DNA of 64,000 nucleotides from Serilophus lunatus (GCA_013399895.1 VXBA01003437.1:3016064-3080063); one strand, 5' to 3'. Positions 1 to 19,089 are shown, counted from the stretch's first letter. The notes: a model not told the origin generated them from the letters alone. Translations and numbers: made by a program.

Positions 1-710
1 CATTGCCATCACGACCAAAAAAAAAAAGAACAAAGGAGGTAATGAAGTGTTAGAAGATGAGTCCAGTCACTTTATGCTCCAATAGGAAGATGTTAAATGT
101 TTGCCAAAGATTTAAAACCCCCCAATATGTTAAACAAAACTGATCTTTCTTCAGGTTTCCTGGAGACTATGCAGGCAGAACAGCAGCTTTAGAGTGAGCT
201 CTTGCAAGGCTTTCACTGAAGTGTATTATTCCTTCCACAAAGGACAGCACTGTTTCTCTTACCTTTGGTGAATCAGGAGGTGCAAATTGATTTGTGAATG
301 AAATTCTGTCACTAAATGTGGACATATTTTTCATACCCAAGCTTATTTCCAAGGAAGATATCTCCCTGAGGATCAGAACCAAGTCAGAGCAAGATGGAGT
401 TGTCAGGAAGGTATTTTGGGACTGGAATAGCCTGTATTAGAGAGTTAACAATGTAGACTGAAGGACTGGGAAAAGTAAAGCACAGATAAGGAAGTGTGGT
501 GTGTGGAAATACAAGAATCACATCACACAGTGGTGCTGAACCCTCCAAAGGCCCTGTCCACCCAGCACTGCCAATCTCTCCACGCATTTCAAAGTCTTCT
601 GGATGGCAGTCTCACAGCTCCAGTTGCCCACATGGGCAGCTGGGTCACATTAATGTGGTGTTTTCTACATGACTGTCTACAATCCAAAGTCATTTCTCTT
701 TTTAATTTCA
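1..710. other. Unique sequence, no gene seen
   Basis: No coding exon, RNA gene or recognisable repeat is visible. Open frames are under 80 codons on both strands and none resembles a known protein. A short A-run lies near position 18. Confidence 0.6.
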
Positions 711-1440
711 TAGGATCATAGAATCATACAAGGATCATCTGGTCCAACCTTTCTTGGCAAAAGTACAGTCTAGACAATATAGCCTAGCACTCTTTCCATG
801 AATCTTAATATTGGGGAATTCATCACTTCCCTGAGTAGATTATTCCAGTGCTGACTTTTCTCATTGTTAAAAGTTTGTCCTCTTGTGTCCAGAAAGAATC
901 TCCCCAGGAGTAACTAGTGCCTATTGCCCATTACCCCTCATCTTTACGATGTGACTACTTATAGAAAGGGAATCTATATCCTGTTTGTATCCACCTTTTA
1001 AATATTGGAACATGGTGGTAAGGTCTCTCCTAAGCCTTATTTTCTCAAGGCAGAACAAACTGAGCCTTTCTTCACATGATAGGCTTCCCAGTCCTTTGAT
1101 CATATTCATGGCCCTTCTCTGGACCTTCTCCAGACTGTCTACATCTTTTTTGCACAGTGGGGACCAAAACTGAAAACAGCATTCCAGATGTGTCCTGAGA
1201 AGTACTTAGTAGAGTCAGGCAATTTCTTTATCTTTGCTGGTGATGCCCTTCTCGATGCAGCCCAGCATTCCCTTGGTTTCTCTGATGCATCATCACACTG
1301 TTCCACCATATTGAGTTTGCTGTTCACCTGGTGCCTTTCCACAGAGCTGCTCCACATCCAGGTAGATCCCAGTCTGTGCAGCACTTCTGAGTTATGTTTT
1401 CCCAGGTAGAAGACCTAAAATTTGTTGAATTCAGTTTTTT
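711..1440 (-). mobile_element. CR1 LINE, 3' portion (ORF2 C-terminus and 3' end)
   Basis: This is a decayed, 5'-truncated copy of a CR1 non-LTR retrotransposon inserted on the minus strand. The plus strand opens with the reverse complement of the CR1 terminus (gaatcat repeats followed by a 'catctggtccaacc' motif at about 735-750). It continues through the usual CR1 order: a block on regaining conformity near 840-900, 'aaggtctctcctaagcc'-type sequence near 1,020, and 'gcccttctctggaccttctc' near 1,110. Minus-strand translation near 920-1,109 gives a peptide with the motif RLSLFCLEKIRLRRDL, which matches the conserved region near the ORF2 C-terminus of bird CR1. The reading frame is broken by stops and frameshifts, so the copy is dead. 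The upper boundary near 1,440 is approximate; beyond it I no longer recognise CR1. Confidence 0.88.
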
Positions 1441-4400
1441 CTCTATTCTTCTGCCTTTGACACTGTGCAAGAGCTACTCAGAAAGTTTGGGTTTCTCCAT
1501 GATGCAGTCACAGCACTACAGACACTGCCAAGTGGAGGCTCCTGAGCTTGCCTTGAGCTTGCTAACTCAAGCAATGGAAACAGCCTGTGGCAATGCAGAT
1601 CCCAGCCACTACATGTCTATCAGGACACTAGCTAGTTATTTTGAAGTTATTTCCAGTACCTTTATACTGCAACACAGTTCACTTCTATGTCATCTTCCTT
1701 TATCCCATATGACCACCTAATATGATTTCCCGTGCACCACAGCCACAGTGGTCACTCTTGTTTTAAAAACAGGAGAATACGCACTGTATTTAATCAGACC
1801 TCTAGTGACAATACGAGGTCTATGCCATTTGCATTTAAAGTTGCATCATTTTATTTGTTCACTTCTTACTGCTGGAAATGAGTTTTGAGCAACCTCTTCA
1901 TCCACGGGAATATAGATTGATGGTGTACTTGGCTTTTATTCTCCCCTTTACTGTTTTCATTCTGTTGACTAGATCTCTGTTATGTCACTACTTCTCCAGC
2001 AAGGGGCAGAGGAGATCTTCAGCTGAAGCCTGAAGTGACTTCACTGTGGCTTGCTGCGTTCTTTGCAAAGGTATTACTTGAAGTCCAGAGATAGCATGTT
2101 TCTGTGCATCTCTGAGTCACCTAGAAGGACTGAATCAAATGAATACTCAAGATACATTGGCAGGCTGCTTTCTGATGCTACCCTCATATGAGAGTTTACA
2201 CCAGTTTGGGTTAAAGACCAGCAGATTTGGAGTCGATGTGAAAATAAAGTAGTCTTTTATTTTTTTATGTATTTACAGACTTCCTCAGTACTTGCAGTGG
2301 TATAACACATTCCATCTTGTAAGTGTGTATCTGAAAGCCCAATTTCAGACATTGACACTGAAAGATGGCATCTTTCCTCTCGTATCCTGAGCAGCAATCT
2401 TCAAAGCAGCTGCAGTCCTTCTCAAGGCGATGTTGGTAAGTATGGCAGAAACCCCGAATTTTCCTGCTCTGATCAATATTTTATGGGAAATTTGTTTCAG
2501 TTTTTCATTTATTTGTGTCCTTCCAGCACCCCGGTGACACACTTGTGCTGCAAAAAATCATGATGAAATCTGAGGACACAGACATGCATATGGTGCCTGC
2601 TAGCTAAATGCACTGTCAACAAAATGTAATGTGTACAGATCAGACCTGGATAGGGGTACAGAGACGATGGGGGAACTGCAAGAGGGCAAAGCATCTCTGC
2701 AGAGCAGTTAGAAGCACCAGGCTGAGTGTTATAGCCTTAACCGATGTAGTGAGTTGCTGGAATGGTGTTGCTGAGTGAGGGCTGATGCAGAACTTGATGA
2801 CTAAACCAGACCTACGCAGCTAAACTTAATTTCTTCTCCCAGCTGTGGTATCCAAGACATGCTATAAACATGTAAACAAATTCAGATCAGTGGTACTGTG
2901 TAAGTCTGTGCAGTAGAAAGCCAGAAGGATTCCGCCAATGGCACATCTGACAGGGCTGTAACTGGGTTTGGTGTTACTATTTTTCAGTTCCAGAGTAAAT
3001 CTCACCAGCCCTTTTCCAGGTTGGGGGAAAATTTCCTGTTATGATTCCTTTTCATTTATACTATTCAAACTTGGATGGAGAAGATGAACCTGTCCTTTAC
3101 AATGCTTAAATCTTCTCTGAGTCCATACTACCCTTCTCTCTCCCACATGGTGAGATAGCTTGGACCAAATGTCTTTTCTGTAGCCCCAGAAAGGACAACT
3201 TTCTGAACAACTGCTGAGAGAGGAGAGACCATGCAAACTAGACTTATGTCAACAGAGTAAGAAGCGTTGTGGCTGACTGAGCTTCACTCCCCTGGGATCA
3301 AACTGATTGTCACAGTTAAGTGGGACACATTTCTCACTCTACTGGTGCCTCTGAAATGGAGGGATTTGTACTGCTTACTGAGATTCATGTGCTGGGCATG
3401 GCTGCCTTAGGTTCAGTAACCACTTTCATTTAATCTTTCTGTCGAAAGCTGGCAAAGCTTTTTCCCTAGGCCCATATTTATCTTTCAACCTGAAGAAGCT
3501 GATGTAACAGGTAGATAAGTTAGCCCTCTTACTCAGGAAACTGCATTCAAAGAGAAAAAACTATATTCGGACCTTGACGAGAGCAAGTATTAAAAGAAGT
3601 AGGAAGTGTACATATACATTAAAGAGAGCAATGCATCTTCTTTGACAGTGACACGCACACTGACAAACACAGACACACACATAGAGATCATTTCCTTGCA
3701 CTACTCCCAGTGTTTAGGAAATCTGAGGTTTTCTCTTCTCTGCAAATGTATTATCATACCTCAACATGCAACCTTTTTAAGTGTCCAGGTCTTCCTCCAC
3801 TAGCAAAAGCTATTCCTGGCATCATGTAAAAATGAGGAGAAAACAATCTTCTTTTTCATGTCCAAGTGCACAACCTCTGCCTCTTTTTAGCAGAAGCCAT
3901 AGCAGCCATATGCTACCTAAGAAACTTTGAGCAATAAAAGGGGATGGTCCCTATGGATTCAACCCAAACAGTGCAGAAGAGGCAGGCAAGCCTGGAGCTG
4001 CAGGCTAAGCAGTGAAACTGAGGGAAATGTGTTTATCTGAGCTGTATTTATCTTTGGTTTAACCACTTGACTGAGGTCCAGACATTCCAGTTTATGAGGG
4101 AATCTGCAGGGTCAGATACATATGAGAAAGGTAACTGCTAGAAGAAAAGGATCATAGGGAAGCATAAGGACCCCCAAGTGGCTTGAGAGATTGCCAATCT
4201 CAGTAACCAGAAGTCTTAATACTGGTGGAAGATGAGATACTGAATTTCTGGCAGTTCCTAGAAGTTCTTGTGCACAGGCTGATCTCCAGCCAGCAGAGAG
4301 ACTGTGTACATTGATGTGAGCTGCTTAGATTTTGCTTGGTAATAGAAATCCAATGTTCCAAGTTATCAGAATTACTTTGTCCTCCCTGGAACACAGACTG

Positions 4401-6364
4401 CTTCTTCTTCTGGCTCAGATCATGCAATTCTTAAAAAAAAAACCAAAAAACCTTCTTTCTTCAAATTCACCTCAGTAACATCCTGAAACTAGGAGAGCTT
4501 TTTTGAAGAGCTGCTCTGGTGGAAAAAGTTCTGACTCTTTGGCTGCCTACGTTTTACCGTAATTGCAGGTCTGGCCACTGTCTTGCACAAACATGCAGGA
4601 TGATCCAGTGAGGGCACCTGCTCATCGGGATCATGCCTGTATATCAAAGACCATGCTTTTCCACAGGACTCTTGCAGCCCATCACTGTGTCTCTTCATGT
4701 TCTCACTATGGAGTTCAGAGACAGTTTTCCAGAGCACAGTCTGTTCTCTATTAGTACAACCAGAATTCATGTGTGTAAATCTTCATTATTTACCAGCCTA
4801 ACAGGCAATGAAAGCTGAGAAGTTTGCAGACTTCTGAATTTAGGTTCCTTTCTGGATTGCTGCTGGAGTATGGGAGAGCAGCAGGTCAGGAATGCACTTC
4901 CCTTGAAACCTCTTGAAATAGTGGACATTATGTCGATTAACCCTGGCTGTTGAAAAGGCTTTGAGGTTTATCAGTTAGTCAGTTTGCAGTGCAAGAAATA
5001 TCAGCCCCAGTGATATTTCCAGTTATCCAGTTTAATGATGGATACTGTTCCAGGACAAAAGCACATTTACGATTCTCACTTCTCCAAATGGTTTCAGGCA
5101 TAAAGCACCCTGCTCTGTGTAATAATACTCCAGCTCTACCCACATCTGCCTCTGCATCACATGTCTCTGCCCAGTGGTGGGCTAGAAGCCTAGGGGATGG
5201 GCTGGAGACAGTCTGCCTCTGCCTCTCTATCTGTCTCTTCTCTTCACATACCATTTATAATTTAAAAACACTAATGGCTCCCTTACATTTTGTAGACAAA
5301 TCTCAGTTTCCCAATTTTTTTTTAAAAATTGACTTTATCTAGAGAGGTCTTCAGAGAGTTTTGGGTACCATCTACATGTCCTGATTTAGAAATATTTATG
5401 TAAAGGATATTCTATAATATTAATTGTTAATGTAGAAAACAGTAGAATAATGCATTGATCTCATAGAATACTAATATGTCACCTCGGGGGAGGGTTTCAG
5501 AATATAGAGCATACATATTTATTGGATACTGCTGGGGGAGTTTTTTGTGCGGTAACATTAGGTGTATAATTATCTGATAGAATTTCTGTAACAATTTCAG
5601 GATTTCTTTTGTTCTTAGAACAATTTTATCCACATTATCTATCTCCACAGTGTTGAGTTACAGATTTTTCACCTCTTCTTCCAGCTTCCTTTAGAGTCTT
5701 ATAATTCCTTTTTTATCTGAAATTTTCTGTCTGTAAAGCTCTTCTTAGCCAGGATATTTTTAAAGGAACAAATACTGGTTAGTTAGTTACTATAATGCTA
5801 TAGTAACTTTTGTAATATGAAGGGAAGGTGTGCTTTTTTCTTAAATGTTCACTTTCCCCTTGTTCCTCATTTGTTCCTCATATTTAAATTATTGGGTAAG
5901 GACTGTAATCTGTCCACCCACTATAAATTTAACCTAGCTCTGATCATATAGGTTTGGGCCCTAAATTTTCATCTTCTTGGCTAAATTAATTCATCCTTCT
6001 CAGAACAAGTCTTTCCATGTCATGGATACAGATAGCAGAGGATGCTGTGCTGAAGCCTGCCTTGTTCCCCTCCAGCAATGCAGATTTGAGGCCTGACACA
6101 GAATCAAAGGACTTCTGGCAGAATCTGCCTAGCCCAAACCACACCATGTGGGCTGCAGGCAAGGTGCCATGAGGCCCACAGCACCTCTGGTGCATCCCAT
6201 AGGAGAACAGCAATGCTTCCTGGAGGTTTGAGGACAAGTTGCGTAAGGCGAAGAATAACTTTCAACACTCCCTGTCACTGTGGTCATTGAGCCTCTGACA
6301 TTCATTGCATATGCTACTTCTTGTGGCTGCCAGTGGCAGGCAGGCAGTCCTTTACTTCTCTTTT
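1441..6364. other. Unique intergenic or intronic sequence
   Basis: No gene or transposon is recognised. The stretch is moderately AT-rich. It contains a CTCF-like core at 1,996-2,009, a short A-rich run at 4,431-4,450 and a short CA-rich patch near 3,650-3,685. Open frames reach only 117 codons (4,989-5,342, plus) and have no recognisable composition or motif. Confidence 0.5.
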
Positions 6365-6445
6365 TGCAGGTGGAGGCATGAGTCACTGACAGACAAAGTG
6401 ATGTGACCAAAATCACAGAGGAAATCTGCAGCAAAATTTTTTCCC
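6365..6445 (-). repeat. Possible MIR-like SINE relic
   Basis: The plus strand contains 'aagtgatgtgacc' followed by 'aaatcacagaggaaatctg'. This resembles the reverse complement of the MIR core, which reads as an 'aagt.acttgcccaaggtcacacag' theme. The similarity is short and diverged, and could be chance. MIR-type relics are known but sparse in bird genomes. Confidence 0.3.
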
Positions 6446-12270
<5,825 letters not shown>

Positions 12271-12292
12271 GGGGAGGAGGTGGGTGGGAGGG
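12271..12292 (+). other. Canonical G-quadruplex motif
   Basis: The plus strand carries four G-runs (GGGG, GGG, GGG, GGG) separated by loops of 7, 1 and 1 bases (AGGAGGT, T, A). This satisfies the usual rule of runs of at least three G with loops of 1-7. The two single-base loops predict a stable parallel fold. It lies in a purine-rich stretch (about 12,255-12,375) with no gene around it. Confidence 0.75.
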
Positions 12293-15200
12293 AAAGGAGC
12301 TTCATCAGAGAGGCGGGGACCTTGCTGCATGGCCAGATAGGAGGAGGTTGCAAAGAAGAGCAGGAAGAAGATGCAGCACTCAGGCCTGGAAGAAGTTGAC
12401 TTTCCTCAAAAACTGTAAGAAGATGGTGTGGAGTTTGCTGCTACTTATCTCTAATTTTTACAAAACCTCTTTCTTTCTTTGCATTTGTCATTCCAGATCT
12501 TGTCAGCATTTATTATTTGTACCTCCAGCACTGCAGAGAAGTTGGGGCAATGCAATGAGGAAAGGTTTGTGGGACATTTTTAGTCCTTTCTGAGACTCAG
12601 CAAAGGTAATGCTTGAGTTGCTATGTTATGCCTGGCTGGTAGCTGGTCCTTCCACTGTTTCCTACTGTATCCCAGCAAGCTCTCACAAGCAGAGACATTC
12701 AGATGGGGCAGCCTTGCTGGCTTGAAGCAGGAAACCTGGAACTGTGGAAGAGAACCAGCTCCATGCCTAGACACCAAACAAAACAGGATCTGCTTCTGAG
12801 ATTTCTCTGTATCTCCCCAAATTGGCTCAGACTGGTCTTCGAAACAAGACTATAAACCCCATAAGACAAGAATATTTCTAATGCTTCACGTTTCCTGTCA
12901 TGGAGAAGGCCTGCCACCACACCACAAACAGTGCTTCTGGTCCTGCCCAAGTGGGTAGTGTGCAGGCTCCTAGCCCTCTGAAACATGCTTGTCCTAGAGG
13001 CATTTTGCTGCAATTCCACCTAGGCCTGCTCCCACCACATCATTTGCCTTTAACTCCAAAAAAGGCAAATGTTTGGGAGTGTTTATTCCCTTCCTTTGCT
13101 TTCAGAGAGTTTCAGAGAAGAGAGTTCCTATCTATTGCCATAATTGCACCTCTTGATACTACCTGCCGTAGTATTCTACCTGCATTACCTGCAATAATGT
13201 CATTACCCAGTGGCTGATGGATATAATCATTTAACATAAACAAAGAATCTCTGTGCACAATTCAAACACTGAAACACTGCTAAAGGGATGTGTGGCTTCC
13301 TATTTTTCCTAACGTTAATATATTCAGCCACTGGCAGCAAAAAGCATATTCAGATCAAGCAGTTGGTCAGGCTTGGGGTTAATGAACATTGCAGGATGTG
13401 GCAGGGAGAGGAAAGAGACAAGCTCAGTCTGTCAGCAGCACACTGATGAGAGGACCACTTTCTTACCTGCGTTTTCCTGCGCACCCAAAGAACACCCAAA
13501 AACAAAAGCAAAGGGTTTTGGATAGAAACCTCATGTATATTTCCTCAATATGGGAGCCCTTGTAAGGAAAAAAGCAACTTCATCCCGGCAACTGCTAAGA
13601 AGAGACCTTGGGGCACTATTTACACAGCAGCAATATCTAGAACTTCACAGGAGAGGAAATAGAGTTCATTCAAATAAAAGTCAGTGCCCTAAATTTTTCC
13701 CTCCTGGACGCAAAAATAAAGGAGTATATGTAATGCTGAGATGAAAAGCTGGATCTTGTTTCAGAAACCATTTGGAGGAGAGAGATGAGGATTATTAACA
13801 CTGATGCCTGCAACCTTACAAGTGCCAGAAGGCCAGCAGCGTGCAGCTGGGTTGAATGCCTTGAAAATAAATCAAGTTACCCTCAAAAGCAGAGACACAA
13901 GAAGGTTTCTTTATTCTTCTTGGATTTGTGGGTGACGATAAGCAGTACAAGAATACAACATTCTTTTGTTCAGGAAATGTCTGTGGATGTCAAGGGTCTA
14001 ATATGCTCCATCTGAACACTCCACCTGAGTGCCTGGAAGGTCCGACTACAGTTCTGTGAAGAAACATGGTTTTGCCGCTCCTTCCTGAAAGCACACAGAG
14101 GGTTTTTTTGTTGCTATGAGGTCCTTTTTTTTTATTTTGTGATGTGTGCTCAGAGCAGTCTCTGAAGCCTTGGCTCAGAAACAGCCATTTCTTCTGTTCA
14201 GCATGCAAATGGGACAGTGGGAGCTCTTTGTGCAGGAGCATTGGGCTCATAGAGATGTCTATCCAGTGCTTGCTCCCAAACCCACCTGAGCTGAGAGGCT
14301 CTTCCTGTATGGCTATTTTCTGCAGCACAGAACAGGGTTGTTTTACACACACACACAAACACACCCCCACACCCCCACACACCCACCCCTTTTCCTCTTT
14401 GGCTTGGCTGTAGGACACCAGCCCGCTGCAGATGATGTGAAGGACAGCACGAAAAGGAAGGTTATGAACCCCTGGTTTTTTGGATTATCAAGTGACTGAA
14501 AACACACTGGAGGAAGAATATGTTGAAAAGATGTAGAGTGTCATTGATTGTCGCAGATGTTTCTTCCAAATCTTGACAACTGAATGGCCTTATAGGTAAA
14601 CAGTTTTGATGGAAGAAGATCTTCTACAGCATCTTCAAATTAACAAATCACTAAAGTAAAAGATTTTCTTTGACTGGCAGAGTCTCTGTAGCTTTGGTGT
14701 TTGATGTTCTAAATATCAGTCTCTTCCATCCTTGGCTTTTTTAAAAAAAATCAGATCCACAGGAAATTACACTAATATTTCCTTTTATCTGCCAGCTTGT
14801 TGTTCTACAAAGCAGTGGGTGAGAAGAATAAATGCAATTGGACCCTGACTTGCCTTGTAAAATACCTGACCCTCTCCTCCCGCAAACGCACACAGTTTTT
14901 GACAAGTTTGTTTGGGGAAGAACATGTACAAAACCAGATGAGAACAGGCGAGAGAATCCATTCATGAGGAAGGAAAACAGCTAATATTCCCATTTCACCA
15001 GGGCTTTTGAATAAATAAATAGAGCAATTAATAATTAATAGACTTAAACTTGAATTCCTTACTCTAGGCAAAATTCCCCTTCAGTGAACTCTTTGCTCAA
15101 GCACAATATAGGTCAGAAATTCAGATCTGATGTGAAGTAGATGTTAATAAATAATAATGGCTGGCTGATTTTCTCCCCTTCCAAAAGAAACATTAATTGG

Positions 15201-17944
15201 AAGGGCCATATGGAAGGTAGAAGTCTGTATTATTCTCTGGATCTTGTTCAGTGCTGGAGAAAAGAGAAGACTAATGTATGGTCTGTCTTCCTTACATGTC
15301 CTTGGTTTGATAGGCAGCAATATAGGCATCCAGGGAAGGGCATCACAAGGCCTCCTGACCCTCACTCCTTGTAGGGCAAGGAGACAATCTGTAGATGTGC
15401 TTCCTGAGTGGAGAAACCATAGTATAGTTGAACTCACCACTAATTCCATCTACAAATGCAGTCTACAAACTACAGAGAAATATTTCTTTGCTCATTGCCT
15501 GAAGTGATGGCTAACAGCTTCAGACTAAAAGCCACACAAGAATTTGGCAGACATGGAGCGTTCTTGTGGGTGAAACAAAAGGTACAACACATGAATGGTG
15601 TGATTCGATAGTTTTTGCTGGCCCTTTGATCATTGCTACCTCCTTCTTATGTGCTTTTCTTTCATTTTTACTTTGGAGAGGGGACTCTACAGTCTTAGGA
15701 AAAAAACTATGCAAAATTGAGTCAGTAAGGGAATTTGAACCATCAGTACTCAGGTTTTTGGTGGTTTTTTTTTCTTTTCCCTGTTCTTAGCTTTTCCTAG
15801 ATCTGGATTTCCCTCTGCTTGTCAGCTAAATTGTCATCCAAGCAACCTGTGCCTCTTGGGGTTGGGTTTGCTTCTCGGGCTTTACTAATGCCTGTCTGAT
15901 GCTCCTCCTCAGACTCTCCACCCACACTTAAATCTCCCATCTTGTTGTACCCCTGCTGCCTGATTCCTGCAATGGCTCCATTTTGTTTCAAAATCCCAAT
16001 CCCAATGCCTACCTCCAGGGCTTCTGATGCTTCTCTTTATTACACTATCTGTCTTTTTGCTTGCTAAATGCTTTGCTTGTTTGCTTCTTGCAGATGCACA
16101 AAAGTTTCCAGCTCACTTGAGATATGTACACAACTGCTTTCCTGAGCTAAGCCAGGAGTCTTCATCTCCTCCAAATATGNTTGTAAAGACAGTAAGTGAA
16201 CAAAAAGACAAAACAACACACTGATGAAAAAGCTGTCTCTTTAGTCAGTAGAGATGAAAGGGAACTCAAAGCAAATTCTTGTAGAATCCGACAGGTAAAT
16301 GGCAACAAAAGAAATTCAGTGGGGGGTTTTTCTTTAAAAACTCACTGCAGAAAGGCACTTCAGTTGTTTGTGCACTGTAAAATTTTCCACATTAGCTCTA
16401 TCAGACAGGGAAGATACCAAGCCCTCATGGCAGAGTTCAAAAAAGTGCTTTTGACCTCAGTCAGCAAAATTAACTGTGGCAGGCTGTGAGAGGAATGGAA
16501 TGGAATCATGTACTGAAACATTTCTGGGACATATTGAAAGGCATATAGGGATGACATATATGTTCAAACAATGACCCAGGAATTGCCCCAGGGATGTCCC
16601 ATTTTGTTTTCTTTGAAGAAGGCGCAAACCTGCTTTCATTTCATAAACTATGGGGTATGAAGGAGCTCTATGAAATTCCTAAGTCCTATTAGAGAAGTCA
16701 GGCAGGCTAAGATTTTATAGCAGACACCTTCCCCACCTATTTCTTGGCCAGATGAGAGCCTTAAGCACTGTTTTCTTGCCAGTCATGGCTGGAGCAGAGG
16801 TGATGGCCAAGACAAGCAGGGAGAGAAGATGAAAATCTCTGAATGTGTGTTCTCCAGACCTGGTCTGATACCCTCCAGACCTGGTCCAGCTCCATAATGG
16901 AAATGACAGACAAGTACCCTCAGTCCGAGATATCAAGTGGAAAATGACAGCACCAGGGGAGAATAAGCAACTGTGATATCTTTTTCTCCAGCAGAGTGAT
17001 GCATTCAGCCATGGCTGCCAGCTGGGTCTCATTAATTGCTTTACCTATTGAAGAGGCAGAGTGGTCTCTGATTTGCTGAGGAAATATTAATTGCATAAAA
17101 AGATAATTACAGAAAGGCAATTCACTTCATGAAATTACTGTTTTGAGAAGCTGGCAGCTCTAGTGCTGGGGCAAGTGGATAATGCAGGAAGCATCGGGTG
17201 TTACAGTACATTGAGCAATTAAACACATGCTCCTGGCTGAGCTGTATTCATAAACTGAGCAGCCTGTGAATCGCTTGCCCCGAGCACGCTTGAGATGTCA
17301 TCTCCATGACATATTTGTTGCCACACAAACACAGCCTCTGACATGGGCTGCATCAGGGATGGTTTGGCTTTCAAGCAGAGTTTGGGCTCTCCAAAACAGC
17401 TCTGGGGACTTGTCATGATGAGATGGGCTCAGCCTCAGGCTGGATGATCTCCCCCTTCCCTCGGCTGCAGAGGGACAACCAGTATTTGGTGATGCAGCAG
17501 CTGCAAGGGCCTGGGTGGTGTCTAGACTTGTCCTCTCCTGCATGTGTGGTCTTTTGCTATGACTGTTTTGCAGGTGAGTCCCACTGTTGGTATGAACATT
17601 GTCAAGTTGGTTGATCAGAGGGCTTGGATGGACTCCTGCTGGAGGCTGGCTCAGCCTCTACAGTTGGGCTGTCACCCTGACAGCAGGGTTTTGGCCCCAT
17701 GGCTGATGGGAAGGTCTGCTTGCAACGGGGAGAGAGTAACTAATGCTTACTGCAGCACAGCCGGTGCTTCTATCTGCTTTGGCATTTGAGCCTTATGCAT
17801 AATCTTCAGAGAAAAAAATCAAAACAGTTATATTCACTAAGGCCTTACAGAGACGAGTAATACTTCCATGTGCAGTGAGACTGGCCACAGTAGTAACAGC
17901 TGTATTCCAGAGGGTTTTGTACCAGGGACTCAAAAGTGACAAAA
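12293..17944. other. Unique sequence, no gene seen
   Basis: No exon, RNA gene or transposon is recognised. The stretch includes a CA-rich low-complexity patch at 14,345-14,389, a tandem pair of a 14-bp word at 16,852-16,886, an ambiguous base at 16,180 and a homeodomain-core cluster at 17,031-17,110. The 142-codon minus frame at 13,990-14,418 contains the translated CA-rich tract and looks spurious. Confidence 0.5.
14345..14389. repeat. CA/CCCCA-rich low-complexity patch
   Basis: Imperfect CA repeats passing into 'cacccccacacccccaca' type sequence. It is simple sequence and gives rise to spurious frames on both strands. Confidence 0.85.
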
Positions 17945-18045
17945 GGGCAGAATTACAGAGAAGTGAAGTAACTTCAGAGTGAGACAGCTGTCAGCCGGCA
18001 GCAAAATCCAGATTTCCCAAATCCTATTTTAGTGCTTCAGCCTTT
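17945..18045 (-). repeat. MIR-like SINE relic
   Basis: The plus strand shows 'agagaagtgaagtaactt', then 'gagacagctgtcag', then 'ccagatttcccaaatcct' and 'tagtgctt'. This is the order of landmarks in the reverse complement of a MIR core SINE (aggttaagtaactt, cacacagct, acccagatt, gtgctctaacc). It is the most convincing of the MIR-like relics in the window, but is heavily diverged. An unrelated core-SINE is an alternative. Confidence 0.45.
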
Positions 18046-18716
18046 GTGTCACATGCAATCCACTTGGGTTTCTTTACTAAAAAATATCCTCCTTGCACAT
18101 GGAAAACAGAGGCTGCAAAGCTGCAGAGGAGCTGATTCAGATGAGAATGTCCTGGTAGAACAATTAGTGCTATTTATAAAAAATGCTCTTGTTGCAGTGT
18201 ATAATTAGAAGCTTTGCCTTCCACACACAAATTCGAGATAATGACTCTGAAAGAAAATGAAGGGAATCCAAATAAAATTATTTCCATCATGAAACTCACT
18301 TGTTAAAAAACTCCTTCAGACTTTCACCATAGTCTCATCAGGAAATCTCTCTCCATTTCCCAACTAAATGACGAGTGGCCTGGGGATATGGAAGCACCAT
18401 AGAGTGTTAGAACTGGTTTTTAGCCAAGAAGGTAGTTCAGATAGGTAGAATTAAAACCTTTGAAATTGGTGGATGTTTGTCACACCCTCATAATCACATA
18501 CCACTTTTGAAAGTCCCATCTGTTAATGACAGGACTGCCCAGAACAGAGGAAGCTTCTATGGCTGGAGATTTGGACTTCCAAGTTGGAGCAAAATGTATT
18601 TTCAAAATTTATTGTGGAAAGGCAAAACCCAGTGGTCCCATTTTCTAAACGTAGAAATAGCTTAAATTGACAGTTACATTTTAAAATACTTTATTTCCAT
18701 AAAGTTAACACATATC

Positions 18717-18721
18717 ATAGC
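18717..18721. repeat. Target-site duplication, left copy (atagc)
   Basis: The five bases immediately before the LTR are identical to the five bases immediately after it (19,665-19,669). A 5-bp duplication is typical of class III (ERVL-type) integration. Confidence 0.85.
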
Positions 18722-18905
18722 TGTAGTGGTTTAACCCGGGCTGGATGCCAGGGGTCCACTACAACCACTCTCCACTCCCTCCTGCAAACAACAGTGGAGA
18801 GAAAATATAATGAAGGGCTTTGTGAGTTGAGATAAGGACCATAAAAGGTTCCTTGCTAATCACTGTCACAGGCAAAACAGTTTCCATGGGGAGATAATTG
18901 TTAAA

Positions 18906-18911
18906 TTTATT
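18906..18911 (-). terminator. Putative LTR polyadenylation signal (AATAAA)
   Basis: The minus strand reads AATAAA within the solo LTR, downstream of the TATA-like element in the inferred sense direction. Its position and sequence fit a retroviral poly(A) signal, but function is not shown. Confidence 0.5.
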
Positions 18912-19089
18912 ACAAACAAGATCAGAGCTAAAGAGTGAGAAACAATAAGAGACATCTTTCCCCCCACACCCTCTTCCTTCATGTTCACCCTCCTGTCCCG
19001 CAGCGGTCGAGGGAGACAAAGAGGGGGATTATGGTCAGTTGTTCCCAGCCACTTCTTAGGGACGAGTCCTTCCCCTGCATCCCATGGGG

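Noticed and set aside
13990..14418. 142-codon minus-strand open frame
   Set aside because: It includes the translated CA/CCCCA tract, and the remainder shows no recognisable motif.
16852..16886. Direct repeat of ctccagacctggtc at 21-bp spacing
   Set aside because: It is a simple local duplication of two units, not a larger array or element.
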